A stretch of DNA of 13,207 nt from Planctomycetaceae bacterium (GTDB taxonomy: Bacteria; Planctomycetota; UBA1135; GCA-002686595): contig JABWBL010000043.1 of assembly GCA_013360535.1 (NCBI GenBank), forward strand, positions 1-13,207, written 5' to 3'. Below the pieces are notes generated by a model. That model saw only the letters and a list, made by a program, of their open reading frames with translations, did no database searches and was not told the origin of the DNA. A program made the translations under genes and the position numbers. Every line of letters begins with the position of its first letter. Position 1 is the first letter of the stretch. This document shows, in pieces, positions 1 through 7,281 of the stretch.

Positions 1-204
1 GAGGTGGATCGCGGTCGTCGTCTTGCCCGAGCCGCCCTTGTGGTTGGCGAGCGCGATCACGTGCGCGAGCGAGCGCGGCGCGAACCGCTTCGGCTCGGCG
101 ATCCGCGCGACGGCGGGACTGGGGCCAGCGGCACGGACAGAGACGCTCCCGCGCGCTTCCTTGCCGGAGGCGGCGGCGCGACGGTCTTGGACGGCGGTCT
201 TCAC
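1..204 (-). CDS. ParA-like ATPase, N-terminal part, cut by the window edge
   Basis: Reading the minus strand from a GTG at 204 leftward gives 68 residues that run off position 1 without a stop. Residues 56-63 read KGGSGKTT, the deviant Walker A box of ParA/MinD ATPases, within HVIALANHKGGSGKTTTAIH. The lysine in the first position of the box is typical of ParA-type proteins that dimerise on ATP and act in chromosome, plasmid or protein-cargo positioning. About 47 residues of Ala/Arg/Ser-rich, probably disordered sequence precede the ATPase core. The frame stays open upstream to a stop at 301-303, but I see no ATG, so GTG at 204 is the best available start; no clear Shine-Dalgarno site supports it. 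The gene follows a MinD-like gene on the same strand, separated by two structured 101-bp repeats. Family is secure; cargo and exact start are unknown. Confidence 0.8.
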   Translation of the reverse strand, partial: MKTAVQDRRAAASGKEARGSVSVRAAGPSPAVARIAEPKRFAPRSLAHVIALANHKGGSGKTTTAIHL

Positions 205-212
205 GGGATTCA

Positions 213-414
213 GAGACCGTGAGGGAATTGACGGTCTCGACGTCCGGCGCCGCCAGGCGACGGCGCGACAAGCATCCTGAGAGCTCGTATCTTCATTTTT
301 TCACGAGCTCTCAGAGAACGTGAAGAAATTCACGTTCTCGACGTCCGGCGCCGCCAGGCGACGGCGCAACCAGCATCCTGAGAGCTCGTATCCTCATTTC
401 TTCACGAGCTCTCA
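213..414. repeat. Two tandem 101-bp units, each with three hairpins
   Basis: Unit 1 is 213-313 and unit 2 is 314-414; they abut exactly and match at 92 of 101 positions. Hairpin A is an 11-bp perfect stem with a GAAA loop in unit 2 (314-324 with 329-339) and an imperfect version in unit 1 (213-223 with 228-238). Hairpin B is a 6-bp GC stem (247-252 with 261-266, and the same in unit 2). Hairpin C is an 11-bp perfect stem in both units (278-288 with 303-313; 379-389 with 404-414) with a T-rich loop of 14 nt. The differences are a compensatory C-G to A-T change in stem A, a G-T wobble that becomes A-T, a mismatch that becomes G-C, one loop change in A, two linker changes, and two loop changes in C. 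The element starts at the stop codon of the MinD-like gene and ends just before the ParA-like gene. Function is unknown; a REP-like mobile palindrome or a transcript-end structure are options. Confidence 0.9.
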
Positions 415-1293
415 GCGCAGCGCGCGCAAGGCTCGTTCGTAGAACGGTGTCACGCTGCGAGACGTGTCGATGCGGTTCCAGCGCGCGACTTCGGCGAGTG
501 CGCGCGCGGACCAGGATCCGGGGTTGTGCAGGCAGACCGGCGTGCGCGCGTCGACGCTGGCGGTCACGGCGGAATCGGCGGGCACGATCCCGATGTGCTC
601 GGGCTGCGTCCCGAGGAAGCGCCGGCTCGCGTCGCGGAAGCGCTGCCACGCGGCGTCGGCGGTGGCCGTGTCGGGCACGCGGTTGAAGACCATGCCGACG
701 TGCAGCTCGGGATTGACCATGCGCGCGCGCTTGTAGAGCGCGTAGGCATCCGAGAGCGCGGTGATCTCGTGGTTGGTGACGACGATCAGCGTCGTCGCCG
801 CGGCGAGGTGCGCGAGCGTCGCGTAGCCGATGCCCGCGCCGTGGTCGATCAGGATCAGGTCGAACTGGTCCTCGAGCGGACGCAGCGCGCGGAACAGGCG
901 CTCGAGCTCACGCCGCGTCGGATTCGCGAGGCCGTGGCGCCCGACGCCGCCCGAGAGCAACTTGAGCCCGTGCGGGCCTTCGACGATCGCCTGCGCGGGA
1001 CTGACTTGCCCTTCGGCGACGTGGCCGAGGTCGTACTGCGGCGCGAGGCCGAGCAGCAGGTGGTCGTTGGCGAGTCCCGCGTCGAAGTCGACGAGCAGCA
1101 CGCGCTCGCCCTTCTGCGCGCGCAGCACCGCGAGGTTGGTGGAGAGGACGCTCTTGCCGGTGCCGCCCTTGCCGCTCGCGATCCCGACCACGCGCGCCGT
1201 CGACGCGGGGTTCTCCCGCATGCGGCGCTCGGTGTCGAGGACCTTCTTCAGCGGATTGCGACGCAGCAGGCTCAGGGGGGAGATGTCGATCAT
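412..1293 (-). CDS. MinD/FlhG-like P-loop ATPase
   Basis: This 293-residue protein belongs to the MinD/FlhG (YlxH) branch of deviant-Walker ATPases, which position division septa, flagella or other polar structures. Residues 41-48 read GKGGTGKS (deviant Walker A). A switch I-like segment DFDAGLAN lies at 69-76 and a Walker B/switch II segment LILIDHGAGIG at 146-156. FlhG proteins usually have DTGAG here, so His at 151 in place of Thr is a variation. About 34 residues precede the core, including a basic patch (RRNPLKK). No flagellar or min neighbours are visible; the upstream gene is pyk (67 bp away) and the downstream one is ParA-like. The ATG at 1291-1293 is the natural start, but no Shine-Dalgarno site is evident. 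The stop codon is the first triplet of the adjacent 101-bp repeat, on the minus strand. Family assignment is firm; the positioned cargo is not known. Confidence 0.88.
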   Translation of the reverse strand: MIDISPLSLLRRNPLKKVLDTERRMRENPASTARVVGIASGKGGTGKSVLSTNLAVLRAQKGERVLLVDFDAGLANDHLLLGLAPQYDLGHVAEGQVSPAQAIVEGPHGLKLLSGGVGRHGLANPTRRELERLFRALRPLEDQFDLILIDHGAGIGYATLAHLAAATTLIVVTNHEITALSDAYALYKRARMVNPELHVGMVFNRVPDTATADAAWQRFRDASRRFLGTQPEHIGIVPADSAVTASVDARTPVCLHNPGSWSARALAEVARWNRIDTSRSVTPFYERALRALR

Positions 1294-1305
1294 CGCTGGT
1301 CAAGG

Positions 1306-1334
1306 AATCTGCAGATCCGCAAGGCCAAGGTCAA
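1306..1334 (-). promoter_or_regulatory. Weak candidate promoter for the MinD-like gene
   Basis: On the minus strand, TTGACC (1334-1329) and CAGATT (1311-1306) are separated by 17 bp and end 12 bp before the MinD-like ATG. The -35-like hexamer is good and the -10-like hexamer is poor. The 67-bp gap after pyk leaves room for a separate promoter, but cotranscription with pyk is equally possible. Confidence 0.25.
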
Positions 1335-1360
1335 CGATCTTGTCTCCACCCAAAGCGGGA

Positions 1361-2821
1361 TCAGTGCATGCGCGTCGGCTCGCCGATGCGGTGGAGCTTC
1401 ATCACGTTGGTCGAGCGCGACACCCCCGGCGGCACGCCGGCGACGAAGATCACCTCCTCGCCGTGCAGGCAGATGCGCCGCTCGACGAGCAGGTTCTGCG
1501 CCTCGTGCAGCATGTCCTCGAGGCTCGTCTCGCGCTCGCACAGGATCGGCCGGACATGGCTCAGGATCGTCATCGCCTGCAAGGTCCGCTCGTTGGGCGT
1601 CATCGCGATGATCTCGGCGTTGACGCGGTAGCGCGAGAGCAGGCGCACCGTGTTGCCGCTCTCGGTGAAGCAGATGATCTTGTGGATCGCGAGCGCCTCC
1701 GCCGCCTGCGCCGCCGCCAGCGCCGTCGCGTTCGAGAAAGTCGGCTCGTTCTGGCGGAAACCGGCGCGCGGCAGGTCGTGGTAGCGCTGGCTGGTCTCGA
1801 CCGCCTTCGCGATGCGCCCCATGGCCTCGACCGCCTCGACGGGGTACTCGCCGACGGCGGTTTCCGCCGAGAGCATCACCGCATCGGAGCCGTCGAGCAC
1901 CGCGTTGGCGACGTCGGTGACCTCGGCGCGCGTCGGGCGCGAGGCGTGCACCATCGATTCGAGCATCTCGGTCGCCGTGATCACGAACTTGCCGGACTTG
2001 AGCGCCTCGGTGATCAGGCTCTTCTGGACGAGCGGCAAGGCTTCGAGCGCCGTTTCGACGCCGAGGTCGCCGCGCGCGACCATGATGCCGTCGGTCGCCT
2101 CGAGGATGCCCTTCAGGTTGTCGAGCGCGGTGCGGCGCTCGATCTTGGCGACGAGGATCATCTTCGGCGCGAGATCGCGGATGCGCTCGAGATCCTCGGC
2201 ACGCGACACGAACGAGATGCCGAGGAAGTCGACGCCGAGGTCCTGCGCGAGCTCGATGTGCTTGCGGTCCTGCGGCGTCGGCAGCTCCTGCGACAGGTAG
2301 GAATCGGGCAGGTGGACGCCCTTGCGGTCGGAGATCGGCCCCGGCCGGCGCACGCTGGCGCGCACGTCCTCGCCCTCGAGCGCCTGCGTCACGAGCTCGA
2401 CCGCGCCGTCGGCGAGCAGCACCCGGTCGCCGGGCTTGAGCGCGCCGCGGAAGCCGGGGAAGTTGAAGGGCAAACGATCCGGGTCGTCGGACTGCGACCC
2501 CTCGAACAGGCGCACTTCCTGTCCGCGCTCCAGCCGGCGCTCGCCCGCGGCGAGCTTGCCCAGGCGCATCTTGGGGCCCTGGATGTCGGCGAGGATGCCG
2601 ATCGGGACGCCGGTGAAGCGGGCCGCCGTGCGGACCTTCTCGACGCGCCGACGGTGGTCCTCCTCGACGCCGTGGCTGAAGTTGATGCGCGCGACCGCGA
2701 GGCCGGCCTCGATCAGCTGGACGATGCGGTCCTCGGAGGCGGGCCCGATCGTGGCGACGATCTTGGTGCTGGGCCGCGAGACGGAGTTCGAACCGAACGA
2801 CGCGTTGTCTGGCGTGGGCAT
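1361..2821 (-). CDS. pyk: Pyruvate kinase
   Basis: This 486-residue enzyme transfers phosphate from phosphoenolpyruvate to ADP, the last step of glycolysis, in the cytoplasm. Family motifs run in order: TKIVATIGPAS at 19-29, ARINFSHG at 44-51 (Arg45, Asn47 and Ser49 at the active site), the B domain from about 81 to 180, AKIE at 225-228 with the catalytic Lys226 and metal-binding Glu228, ARGDLGVE at 249-256 with Asp252, and TATEMLESM at 282-290 followed by RPTRAEVTDVANAVLDGSDA. The last ~130 residues form the regulatory C domain, with no extra PEP-utiliser domain. The frame is open for 88 codons further upstream, but that stretch is Pro/Arg-rich and unlike the family, so ATG at 2821-2819 was chosen; the resulting length is normal. 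TAGGAT lies 10 bp upstream of this ATG. Pyk is divergent from the genes on the right and upstream of the two partition-type ATPases. Confidence 0.97.
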   Translation of the reverse strand: MPTPDNASFGSNSVSRPSTKIVATIGPASEDRIVQLIEAGLAVARINFSHGVEEDHRRRVEKVRTAARFTGVPIGILADIQGPKMRLGKLAAGERRLERGQEVRLFEGSQSDDPDRLPFNFPGFRGALKPGDRVLLADGAVELVTQALEGEDVRASVRRPGPISDRKGVHLPDSYLSQELPTPQDRKHIELAQDLGVDFLGISFVSRAEDLERIRDLAPKMILVAKIERRTALDNLKGILEATDGIMVARGDLGVETALEALPLVQKSLITEALKSGKFVITATEMLESMVHASRPTRAEVTDVANAVLDGSDAVMLSAETAVGEYPVEAVEAMGRIAKAVETSQRYHDLPRAGFRQNEPTFSNATALAAAQAAEALAIHKIICFTESGNTVRLLSRYRVNAEIIAMTPNERTLQAMTILSHVRPILCERETSLEDMLHEAQNLLVERRICLHGEEVIFVAGVPPGVSRSTNVMKLHRIGEPTRMH

Positions 2822-2831
2822 AAGCGCCCAG

Positions 2832-2837
2832 ATCCTA
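2832..2837 (-). promoter_or_regulatory. TAGGAT, candidate -10 box for pyk
   Basis: On the minus strand the hexamer TAGGAT ends 10 bp before the pyk ATG, preceded by CGAACCG. The same CGAACCG...TAGGAT layout occurs before the metallopeptidase gene at 4763. If it is a -10 box the transcript would have almost no leader. AGGA could alternatively act as a Shine-Dalgarno site with a spacing of about 11. Low certainty. Confidence 0.35.
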
Positions 2838-3255
2838 CGGTTCGGGCTCGCGCGGTTCGAATTTCGAGGAGCAGGAGCGCGGCCGGGCGACGGCGGCTGG
2901 GTGCTTCGCCCCGAAAGAACCCCGCCGACCGGCACCTGAGAGCTGCCGGCCGGCGAGTGTGGCCGGCTCCCCTCGCCGTCCCGAGGCCGCGCCGCACCGG
3001 GGATCGGGCAGCACGACACCAGCGGGGGCGCCGGTTCAGGTTCTCGGACGAAGGCCGAGCGCTCCAGGTTCGGCGCCGCGGCCAAGTTCTCGTGGGGAAC
3101 GTGCGAACGGGCAGGTCAGGCCAGGATCAGGAATTTCCAAAAGTCCCGACACAGGACTGCCGCCTTGCCGGGGCCGCGCTAACCTCTCGCTTGCGGACCG
3201 GAGCTCGCACTCTCCGCCCGACCGGCCTTCCCCCCAAGGACCGGTCCCCTGCACC
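2838..3255. other. Divergent intergenic region between pyk and the small membrane peptide
   Basis: No convincing gene lies here. Frames that cross it are Pro/Arg-rich and carry no recognisable domain. A GC-rich stem with a 9-nt loop is possible at 2945-2951 with 2961-2967 (GCCGGCC/GGCCGGC). TAACCT at 3180-3185 resembles a -10 box for the plus-strand gene at 3256, but no good -35 partner stands upstream. The segment must hold the divergent promoters for pyk and the rightward genes. Confidence 0.5.
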
Positions 3256-3360
3256 ATGAAGGCTGACACCTCGCCGCGCACCTCGGGTACCTCTCCCCTG
3301 CTGGTCTCGCTGACCGTCCTTTTCGTCGTGGGCATCCTGCTCGCCATGATCGCGCTTTGA
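3256..3360 (+). CDS. Possible 34-residue single-span membrane peptide
   Basis: ATG at 3256 opens a 34-residue frame ending in TGA at 3358. About 14 polar residues (MKADTSPRTSGTSP) are followed by an uninterrupted hydrophobic stretch, LLVSLTVLFVVGILLAMIAL, that reaches the C-terminus and is the right length for one membrane helix. The composition is far more membrane-like than the surrounding non-coding frames, which is the main argument that it is real. A -10-like TAACCT lies about 70 bp upstream. AAGGA occurs some 17 bp before the ATG, too far for a typical ribosome site. The layout resembles small membrane peptides, either stand-alone regulators or subunits of larger membrane complexes. I recognise no family, and a chance frame cannot be excluded. 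Confidence 0.5.
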   Translation: MKADTSPRTSGTSPLLVSLTVLFVVGILLAMIAL

Positions 3361-3680
3361 GCTGAGCTCGCCGCGGAGGCTCCGCTTCCCGCCCGCTTGC
3401 GCTCGCGCCGGGGGTGGAGCTAAACCTAGCCGCGCCAGAGTGCGGCCCCGGGCGTGCGAAATCCGCCCAGACGCCGATCCTGCCGCCCCGTTCCACCCCC
3501 TCGAACCGCTCCGGCACCCCTGCCGGTGGCCCCAGGCTGGCGACGGACGGACCGCCCGGTGCTGGCCCGGAAGTTGAATACGCCACCCCACTGACCGGCC
3601 GATCCTCCCCCCTCTGCGGGCGGGAGCGGCTCTCTCCAGCCCCGCGCGACCGTCACCCACGGCCGACTCACTTCACCGCC
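3361..3680 (+). other. Intergenic region upstream of the Met-rich exported protein
   Basis: No gene is supported in these 320 bases. The frame of the downstream gene is open through part of it, but its translation is Pro/Arg/Gly-rich and the signal peptide starts only at 3681. Small inverted repeats occur at 3373-3377 with 3381-3385, and at 3511-3516 with 3521-3526 (CCGGCA, loop CCCC, TGCCGG). Neither is followed by a T-run, so they are not canonical terminators. The promoter for the gene at 3681 must lie here, but I cannot place it. Confidence 0.5.
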
Positions 3681-4745
3681 ATGAACTGCACCCGCACGCT
3701 CGTCCTCGCGGCCCTCGCCGCCCCGCTCCTCTGCTCCTCGATCGCCCCGGGCGACTCGCCGGCCTACCGCCCGGCGTCCGGAACCAAGCTGAGCCGCAGC
3801 TGGGTCGTCAAGCAGGACATGACGCTCGACGAGATGAACATGACCATGAACGGTCAGCCCCTGCCCATGGACCTGCAGATGGACATGGACATGACCAACG
3901 AGACCAAGATCGACGTCTCCGACACGATCGTGAGCTTCGCCGACGGCCGCCCGAGCGAGCTGCGCCGCTCCTACGACAGCCTCGGCAGCGCCTCGAGCTT
4001 CAACGTCGAGATGCCCCAGATGCCCGAAGGTGGCATGGAGCAGTCGACCACGGGCTCGAGCAAGCTCCAGGGCAAGACCGTCCAGTTCAAGTGGGACGCC
4101 GAGAAGGGCGAGTACGCCAAGGCCTACCACGAGAGCGAAGGCGAAGCCGACCTGCTCGAAGGCATCGAGCTCGACATGGACCTCGCCGGCCTGCTCCCCA
4201 AGGAGGCCGTCGAAGCCGGCGCGACGTGGGACATCGACGTCAAGGAACTGCGCGCCCTGCTGATGCCGGGCGGCGACGTCGGCATCCGCCCCGAGGACAA
4301 GGGTGAAGAGGGCGCCGGCATGCCGGGCATGGACGGCATGGGCGACCTCAAGGACCTGGTCGGCGACCTGCTCGAAGGCTCGGCCAAGGCCGAGTACATC
4401 GGCATCCAGGACATCGAAGGCGGCAAGTTCGCCGTGATCAAGCTCAAGATCGACATCGAGAGCTCCAACGACCTCTCCGACAAGATCGAGGAGATGGCGG
4501 GTGCGATCGCCGGCGCCGAGATGGACGTCGAGCACATGGACCTCGAGTTCGCGCTCGAAGCCGAAGGCACGCTCCTGTGGGACGTCGCTTCGGGCCACGT
4601 CCGCAAGCTCGACCTGACCGGCAAGTCGACCATGAAGATGGACATCGGCATGTCGATCGACGCCCAGGGCCAGTCGATGAAGATCGAGCAGCAGATGGCG
4701 ATGTCGGGCACGATGTCGATCGCGCTCGACGTCACGCGCGACTGA
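3681..4745 (+). CDS. Methionine-rich acidic exported protein of unknown function
   Basis: The 354-residue product begins with a Sec-type signal peptide (MNCTRTLVLAALAAPLLCSSIA, cleavage likely after Ala22), so it should be exported. A Cys at 18 lies near the end of the hydrophobic stretch, but PLLC is a poor lipobox. The mature protein is acidic and unusually rich in methionine: about residues 46-75 alternate Met with Asp/Asn/Thr/Gln (for example MNMTMNGQPLPMDLQMDMDM), and another Met/Gly patch (MPGMDGMGD) lies near 215. Late segments again alternate (MKMDIGMSID). The alternation of polar and apolar residues suggests long amphipathic beta-strands. The opening of the mature region (YRPASGTKLSRSW) resembles the start of planctomycete exported proteins with a lipocalin- or LolA-like beta fold, but that is only an impression. 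The ATG at 3681 is chosen because it starts the signal peptide. The metallopeptidase gene follows 29 bp downstream. Confidence 0.8.
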   Translation: MNCTRTLVLAALAAPLLCSSIAPGDSPAYRPASGTKLSRSWVVKQDMTLDEMNMTMNGQPLPMDLQMDMDMTNETKIDVSDTIVSFADGRPSELRRSYDSLGSASSFNVEMPQMPEGGMEQSTTGSSKLQGKTVQFKWDAEKGEYAKAYHESEGEADLLEGIELDMDLAGLLPKEAVEAGATWDIDVKELRALLMPGGDVGIRPEDKGEEGAGMPGMDGMGDLKDLVGDLLEGSAKAEYIGIQDIEGGKFAVIKLKIDIESSNDLSDKIEEMAGAIAGAEMDVEHMDLEFALEAEGTLLWDVASGHVRKLDLTGKSTMKMDIGMSIDAQGQSMKIEQQMAMSGTMSIALDVTRD

Positions 4746-4762
4746 TTCACGCTCGAACCGGC

Positions 4763-4768
4763 TAGGAT
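4763..4768 (+). promoter_or_regulatory. TAGGAT before the metallopeptidase gene
   Basis: TAGGAT lies 6 bp before the ATG at 4775, preceded by CGAACCGGC. Read as a -10 box, it would give a leaderless or nearly leaderless transcript. Read as a ribosome site, AGGA at 4764-4767 has a plausible spacing of 7. The two readings cannot be separated from sequence alone. Confidence 0.35.
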
Positions 4769-4774
4769 CCCTGC

Positions 4775-7264
4775 ATGCGTATCGCCGAGAAGCTCCGTTG
4801 GGGGTTCGGCGCGGTAACGCTGGCGGTGCTCGCACTCGGTGCGGGTACCGCCGGCGACGCTTTGAGCACCGCGCGCGAGCTTGCGAAGTCGAACAAGTGG
4901 GACGAGGTCGTCACGACCGTCGAGGAGCACCTGCGCGACAACGCGCCCTCGCCGCAGCTCGATGACCTGTACGGCACCGCGCTGTTCCAGCTCGGCCGCA
5001 AGGACGAGGCCGCGCACTACCTCGAGCGCGCCTACTCGACCTGGCCGGAGGGCGACAAGGAAGCGACCAAGGTGCGCAAGCGCCTGATGGACGCCGACCC
5101 GCTGTTCGGGCGCCGCGAGAGCCTGATGAAGAAGGCCGCGAAGGACCTGCTCGACAGCGCCAAGGCACTCGAGGCGAGCGGCCAGAAGGTGCGCGCGATG
5201 GAGCTCCTGCAGCGCGTGCAGCCGCTCGCGCGCGGCCCGGACCTCGCCGGCATCAAGGAGCTGATCGGCAAGATCCGTTCGTCGACCACCGCCGTCGACC
5301 TGACCGCCACCGCCGGCAAGCGCCCGGCCGAGGGCTGGCCCGAGATCACCGTCGAGAGCAAGCGCTACGTGATGCGCGCGCACCTCGAGCCGTCGGTCGC
5401 CGAGCTGCTCGGCCACACGATGGACGAGATCTTCGAGTACTACGTGAAGATCTACTTCGACGGCAACACGGCCTACCTCGACCCGCGCAAGGCGACGATC
5501 GTGATCCACCCCGATCAAGCCGACCTGCGCAAGGGCTGGACGCAGGACGACGGCGCGCCGGAGGGCTGGTGGTCGCCGATGGATTGGGAGGTGCACGCCT
5601 ACGACACGCGCCCCAACACCGGCCGCCTCGACTGGATGCTCGAGACGCTCTTCCACGAGGCGAGCCACCAGTTCATGACGATGCTCGCGCGCGGCGGCCT
5701 GACGCCCGCGTGGCTCAACGAAGGCACGTCGAGTTTCTTCGAAGGCGCGAGCGCGATGGCCGACGGCACCGTGCTGTGGCCCGACGCCGCACGCGAACGC
5801 CTGCGGCACCTCTACGCGATGCTCACGATCAAGAGCGACGGCAACGGCCGCATCCCGTCGTTCCTGGACGTGATCACGTTCTACAAGCCGGGCTCGTACC
5901 CGGGCGAGTATTACCCGTGGGGCTGGGGCCTCGTTTACTACCTCCAGCAGTACGAGGATCCGGCGACGCTCGAGTACCCCTATCGCGCGCTGTACATGAA
6001 GTACCGCGACGAGGTGGTGCGCAAGGGCGGCGAGCCCAAGGCGGCCTTCGAGCGTGTGCTCGTCGGCGCCGGCACGCCGCGTGGGCACCAGACGCTCGAG
6101 GACTTCGAGCGCGACTGGCGCCAGTGGATCGTCGAGACGATCTACCCGATGCACTTCGGCTCGAGCCGGCGCGAGCTGCGCATGGCCGAGGTCGAGCGTT
6201 ACATCAAGGCTGCCAAGATCGCGGCCGCGGAAGTCGCGGCGAAGAAGACGCCCAAGGTGCCGGAGGCGGAGCTCTTGCTGCGCGCGCTCGGGCACCTCGA
6301 CTACGTGCGCACGAAGATCGACGACACGAAGAAGCCCCGGCCGGAGATCCTGCTGATGCAGGCCGAGCTGTTCGAGAAGGTCGGGCAAGGCGGCGCGGCG
6401 GCGACGATCCTCGAGGATCTGGTCGAGCTCGCGGAGAGCGGCGACTGGTCCGAGGGCGAGTCCCAGGTCGAGGCGCTCAACAAGCGCATCGCCAAGCTCG
6501 ACAAGAAGAACGCGGCGCTGATCGGCGCCCGCCAGCGCTCGCGCAACCTCGCGCGCACGGCGGACAAGCTCGTCACCGAGTACCTCGCGGAAACGCTCAA
6601 CTATCGCCTCCGCGCCTACACGCTCGCGTCGGCGGCCGCGCTGGCCTTCGACGACAGCGGCCTCGGCGAGAAGGCGAACGAACTCAAGGACGTCGCGCGC
6701 GACTCGGGCACGCTCAAGGGCGCGGCGACGGCGCTCACGGGCCCCAAGGAAAGCTGGAAGACGATCTTCACGAACCTCGAGAGCAAGTTCGAGGCGAGTG
6801 CGGAGAAGCTCGAGCTCGTCGGCGTGCGCCCCGTCGGCCGCATCTGCGTCGCGGTGCCGCTCAAGGGCGAGTACGAGGTGCGCGCCAAGCTCACGCGCGT
6901 CGGACCGATCGAGACGGGCGCGCAGCACGGCCTCGTCGTCACCGGCACGCCGGACGGCAGCTGGGCCATCGTCGCGATCGACCACGAGGGCAAGCTGACG
7001 CTCAAGCGCCTCGTGTACGACGGCTCCGGCGTCACCGAGACGACCGTGATTTCTGTCAAGCTCGCCACGCCGCCCCCGCCCGACGTTCCGTTCGAGATGA
7101 GCGCGCGCGTCACCGACGACGGCTCGATCGACGTCACGATCGCTGGCGACGGCCCCTATCCGTTCCGCATGCCGATCGAGCGCGCCGCAACGTCCTTCGC
7201 CGGCGCCTACGTCAAGAACGGCTCCATCACGATGGAAGCCGCTGTCGTCGAGCAGGCGCCCTGA
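4775..7264 (+). CDS. Exported zinc metallopeptidase with TPR-like N-terminus and beta-rich C-terminus
   Basis: The 829-residue product starts with a signal peptide or membrane anchor (MRIAEKLRWGFGAVTLAVLALGA...). Residues ~28-170 are helical and TPR-like (ARELAKSNKWDEVV; LYGTALFQLGRKDEAAHYLERA). The peptidase region spans about 185-450. It carries HEASH at 294-298 (two zinc-binding His and catalytic Glu295) and WLNEG with Glu316 eighteen residues after the second His, the expected third ligand of a gluzincin. The LNEGTSSFFEG sequence is the style of DUF1570/peptidase MA-like proteins common in planctomycetes. A helical linker follows, and from about 690 the chain is beta-rich, resembling a concanavalin-like (LamG/DUF1080-type) carbohydrate-binding fold. 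It probably acts outside the cytoplasm on protein or glycoprotein, but the substrate is unknown. The DUF309 gene begins 17 bp after the stop, suggesting one transcript. Confidence 0.85.
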   Translation: MRIAEKLRWGFGAVTLAVLALGAGTAGDALSTARELAKSNKWDEVVTTVEEHLRDNAPSPQLDDLYGTALFQLGRKDEAAHYLERAYSTWPEGDKEATKVRKRLMDADPLFGRRESLMKKAAKDLLDSAKALEASGQKVRAMELLQRVQPLARGPDLAGIKELIGKIRSSTTAVDLTATAGKRPAEGWPEITVESKRYVMRAHLEPSVAELLGHTMDEIFEYYVKIYFDGNTAYLDPRKATIVIHPDQADLRKGWTQDDGAPEGWWSPMDWEVHAYDTRPNTGRLDWMLETLFHEASHQFMTMLARGGLTPAWLNEGTSSFFEGASAMADGTVLWPDAARERLRHLYAMLTIKSDGNGRIPSFLDVITFYKPGSYPGEYYPWGWGLVYYLQQYEDPATLEYPYRALYMKYRDEVVRKGGEPKAAFERVLVGAGTPRGHQTLEDFERDWRQWIVETIYPMHFGSSRRELRMAEVERYIKAAKIAAAEVAAKKTPKVPEAELLLRALGHLDYVRTKIDDTKKPRPEILLMQAELFEKVGQGGAAATILEDLVELAESGDWSEGESQVEALNKRIAKLDKKNAALIGARQRSRNLARTADKLVTEYLAETLNYRLRAYTLASAAALAFDDSGLGEKANELKDVARDSGTLKGAATALTGPKESWKTIFTNLESKFEASAEKLELVGVRPVGRICVAVPLKGEYEVRAKLTRVGPIETGAQHGLVVTGTPDGSWAIVAIDHEGKLTLKRLVYDGSGVTETTVISVKLATPPPPDVPFEMSARVTDDGSIDVTIAGDGPYPFRMPIERAATSFAGAYVKNGSITMEAAVVEQAP

Positions 7265-7281
7265 GCGAACTCGGCCGGAAG

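Noticed and set aside
213..414. CRISPR array, integron attC sites or intrinsic terminators
   Set aside because: Only two abutting 101-bp units exist with no spacers. I see no RYYYAAC/GTTRRRY ends as in attC. The hairpins have T-rich loops but no T-run after the stem on either strand, so they are not canonical terminators.
1947..1980. Glu instead of Gln in the pyruvate kinase TATxMLESM segment
   Set aside because: All catalytic residues around it are intact, and I believe this substitution occurs in other bacterial pyruvate kinases, so I do not treat it as unusual.
2935..2944. CCTGAGAGCT, shared with hairpin C of the 101-bp repeat
   Set aside because: Only ten bases match and the surrounding sequence differs, with no matching second arm. 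Chance is a sufficient explanation.
2822..3085. Upstream extension of the pyruvate kinase frame by 88 codons
   Set aside because: The extra residues are Pro/Arg/Ser-rich and unlike any pyruvate kinase N-terminus; starting at 2821 gives the normal family length.
830..3259. Long plus-strand open frame across the MinD-like and pyk genes
   Set aside because: It is antisense to two clear enzyme genes and its translation is Arg/Asp/Ala-rich without motifs. It is a by-product of high GC content.
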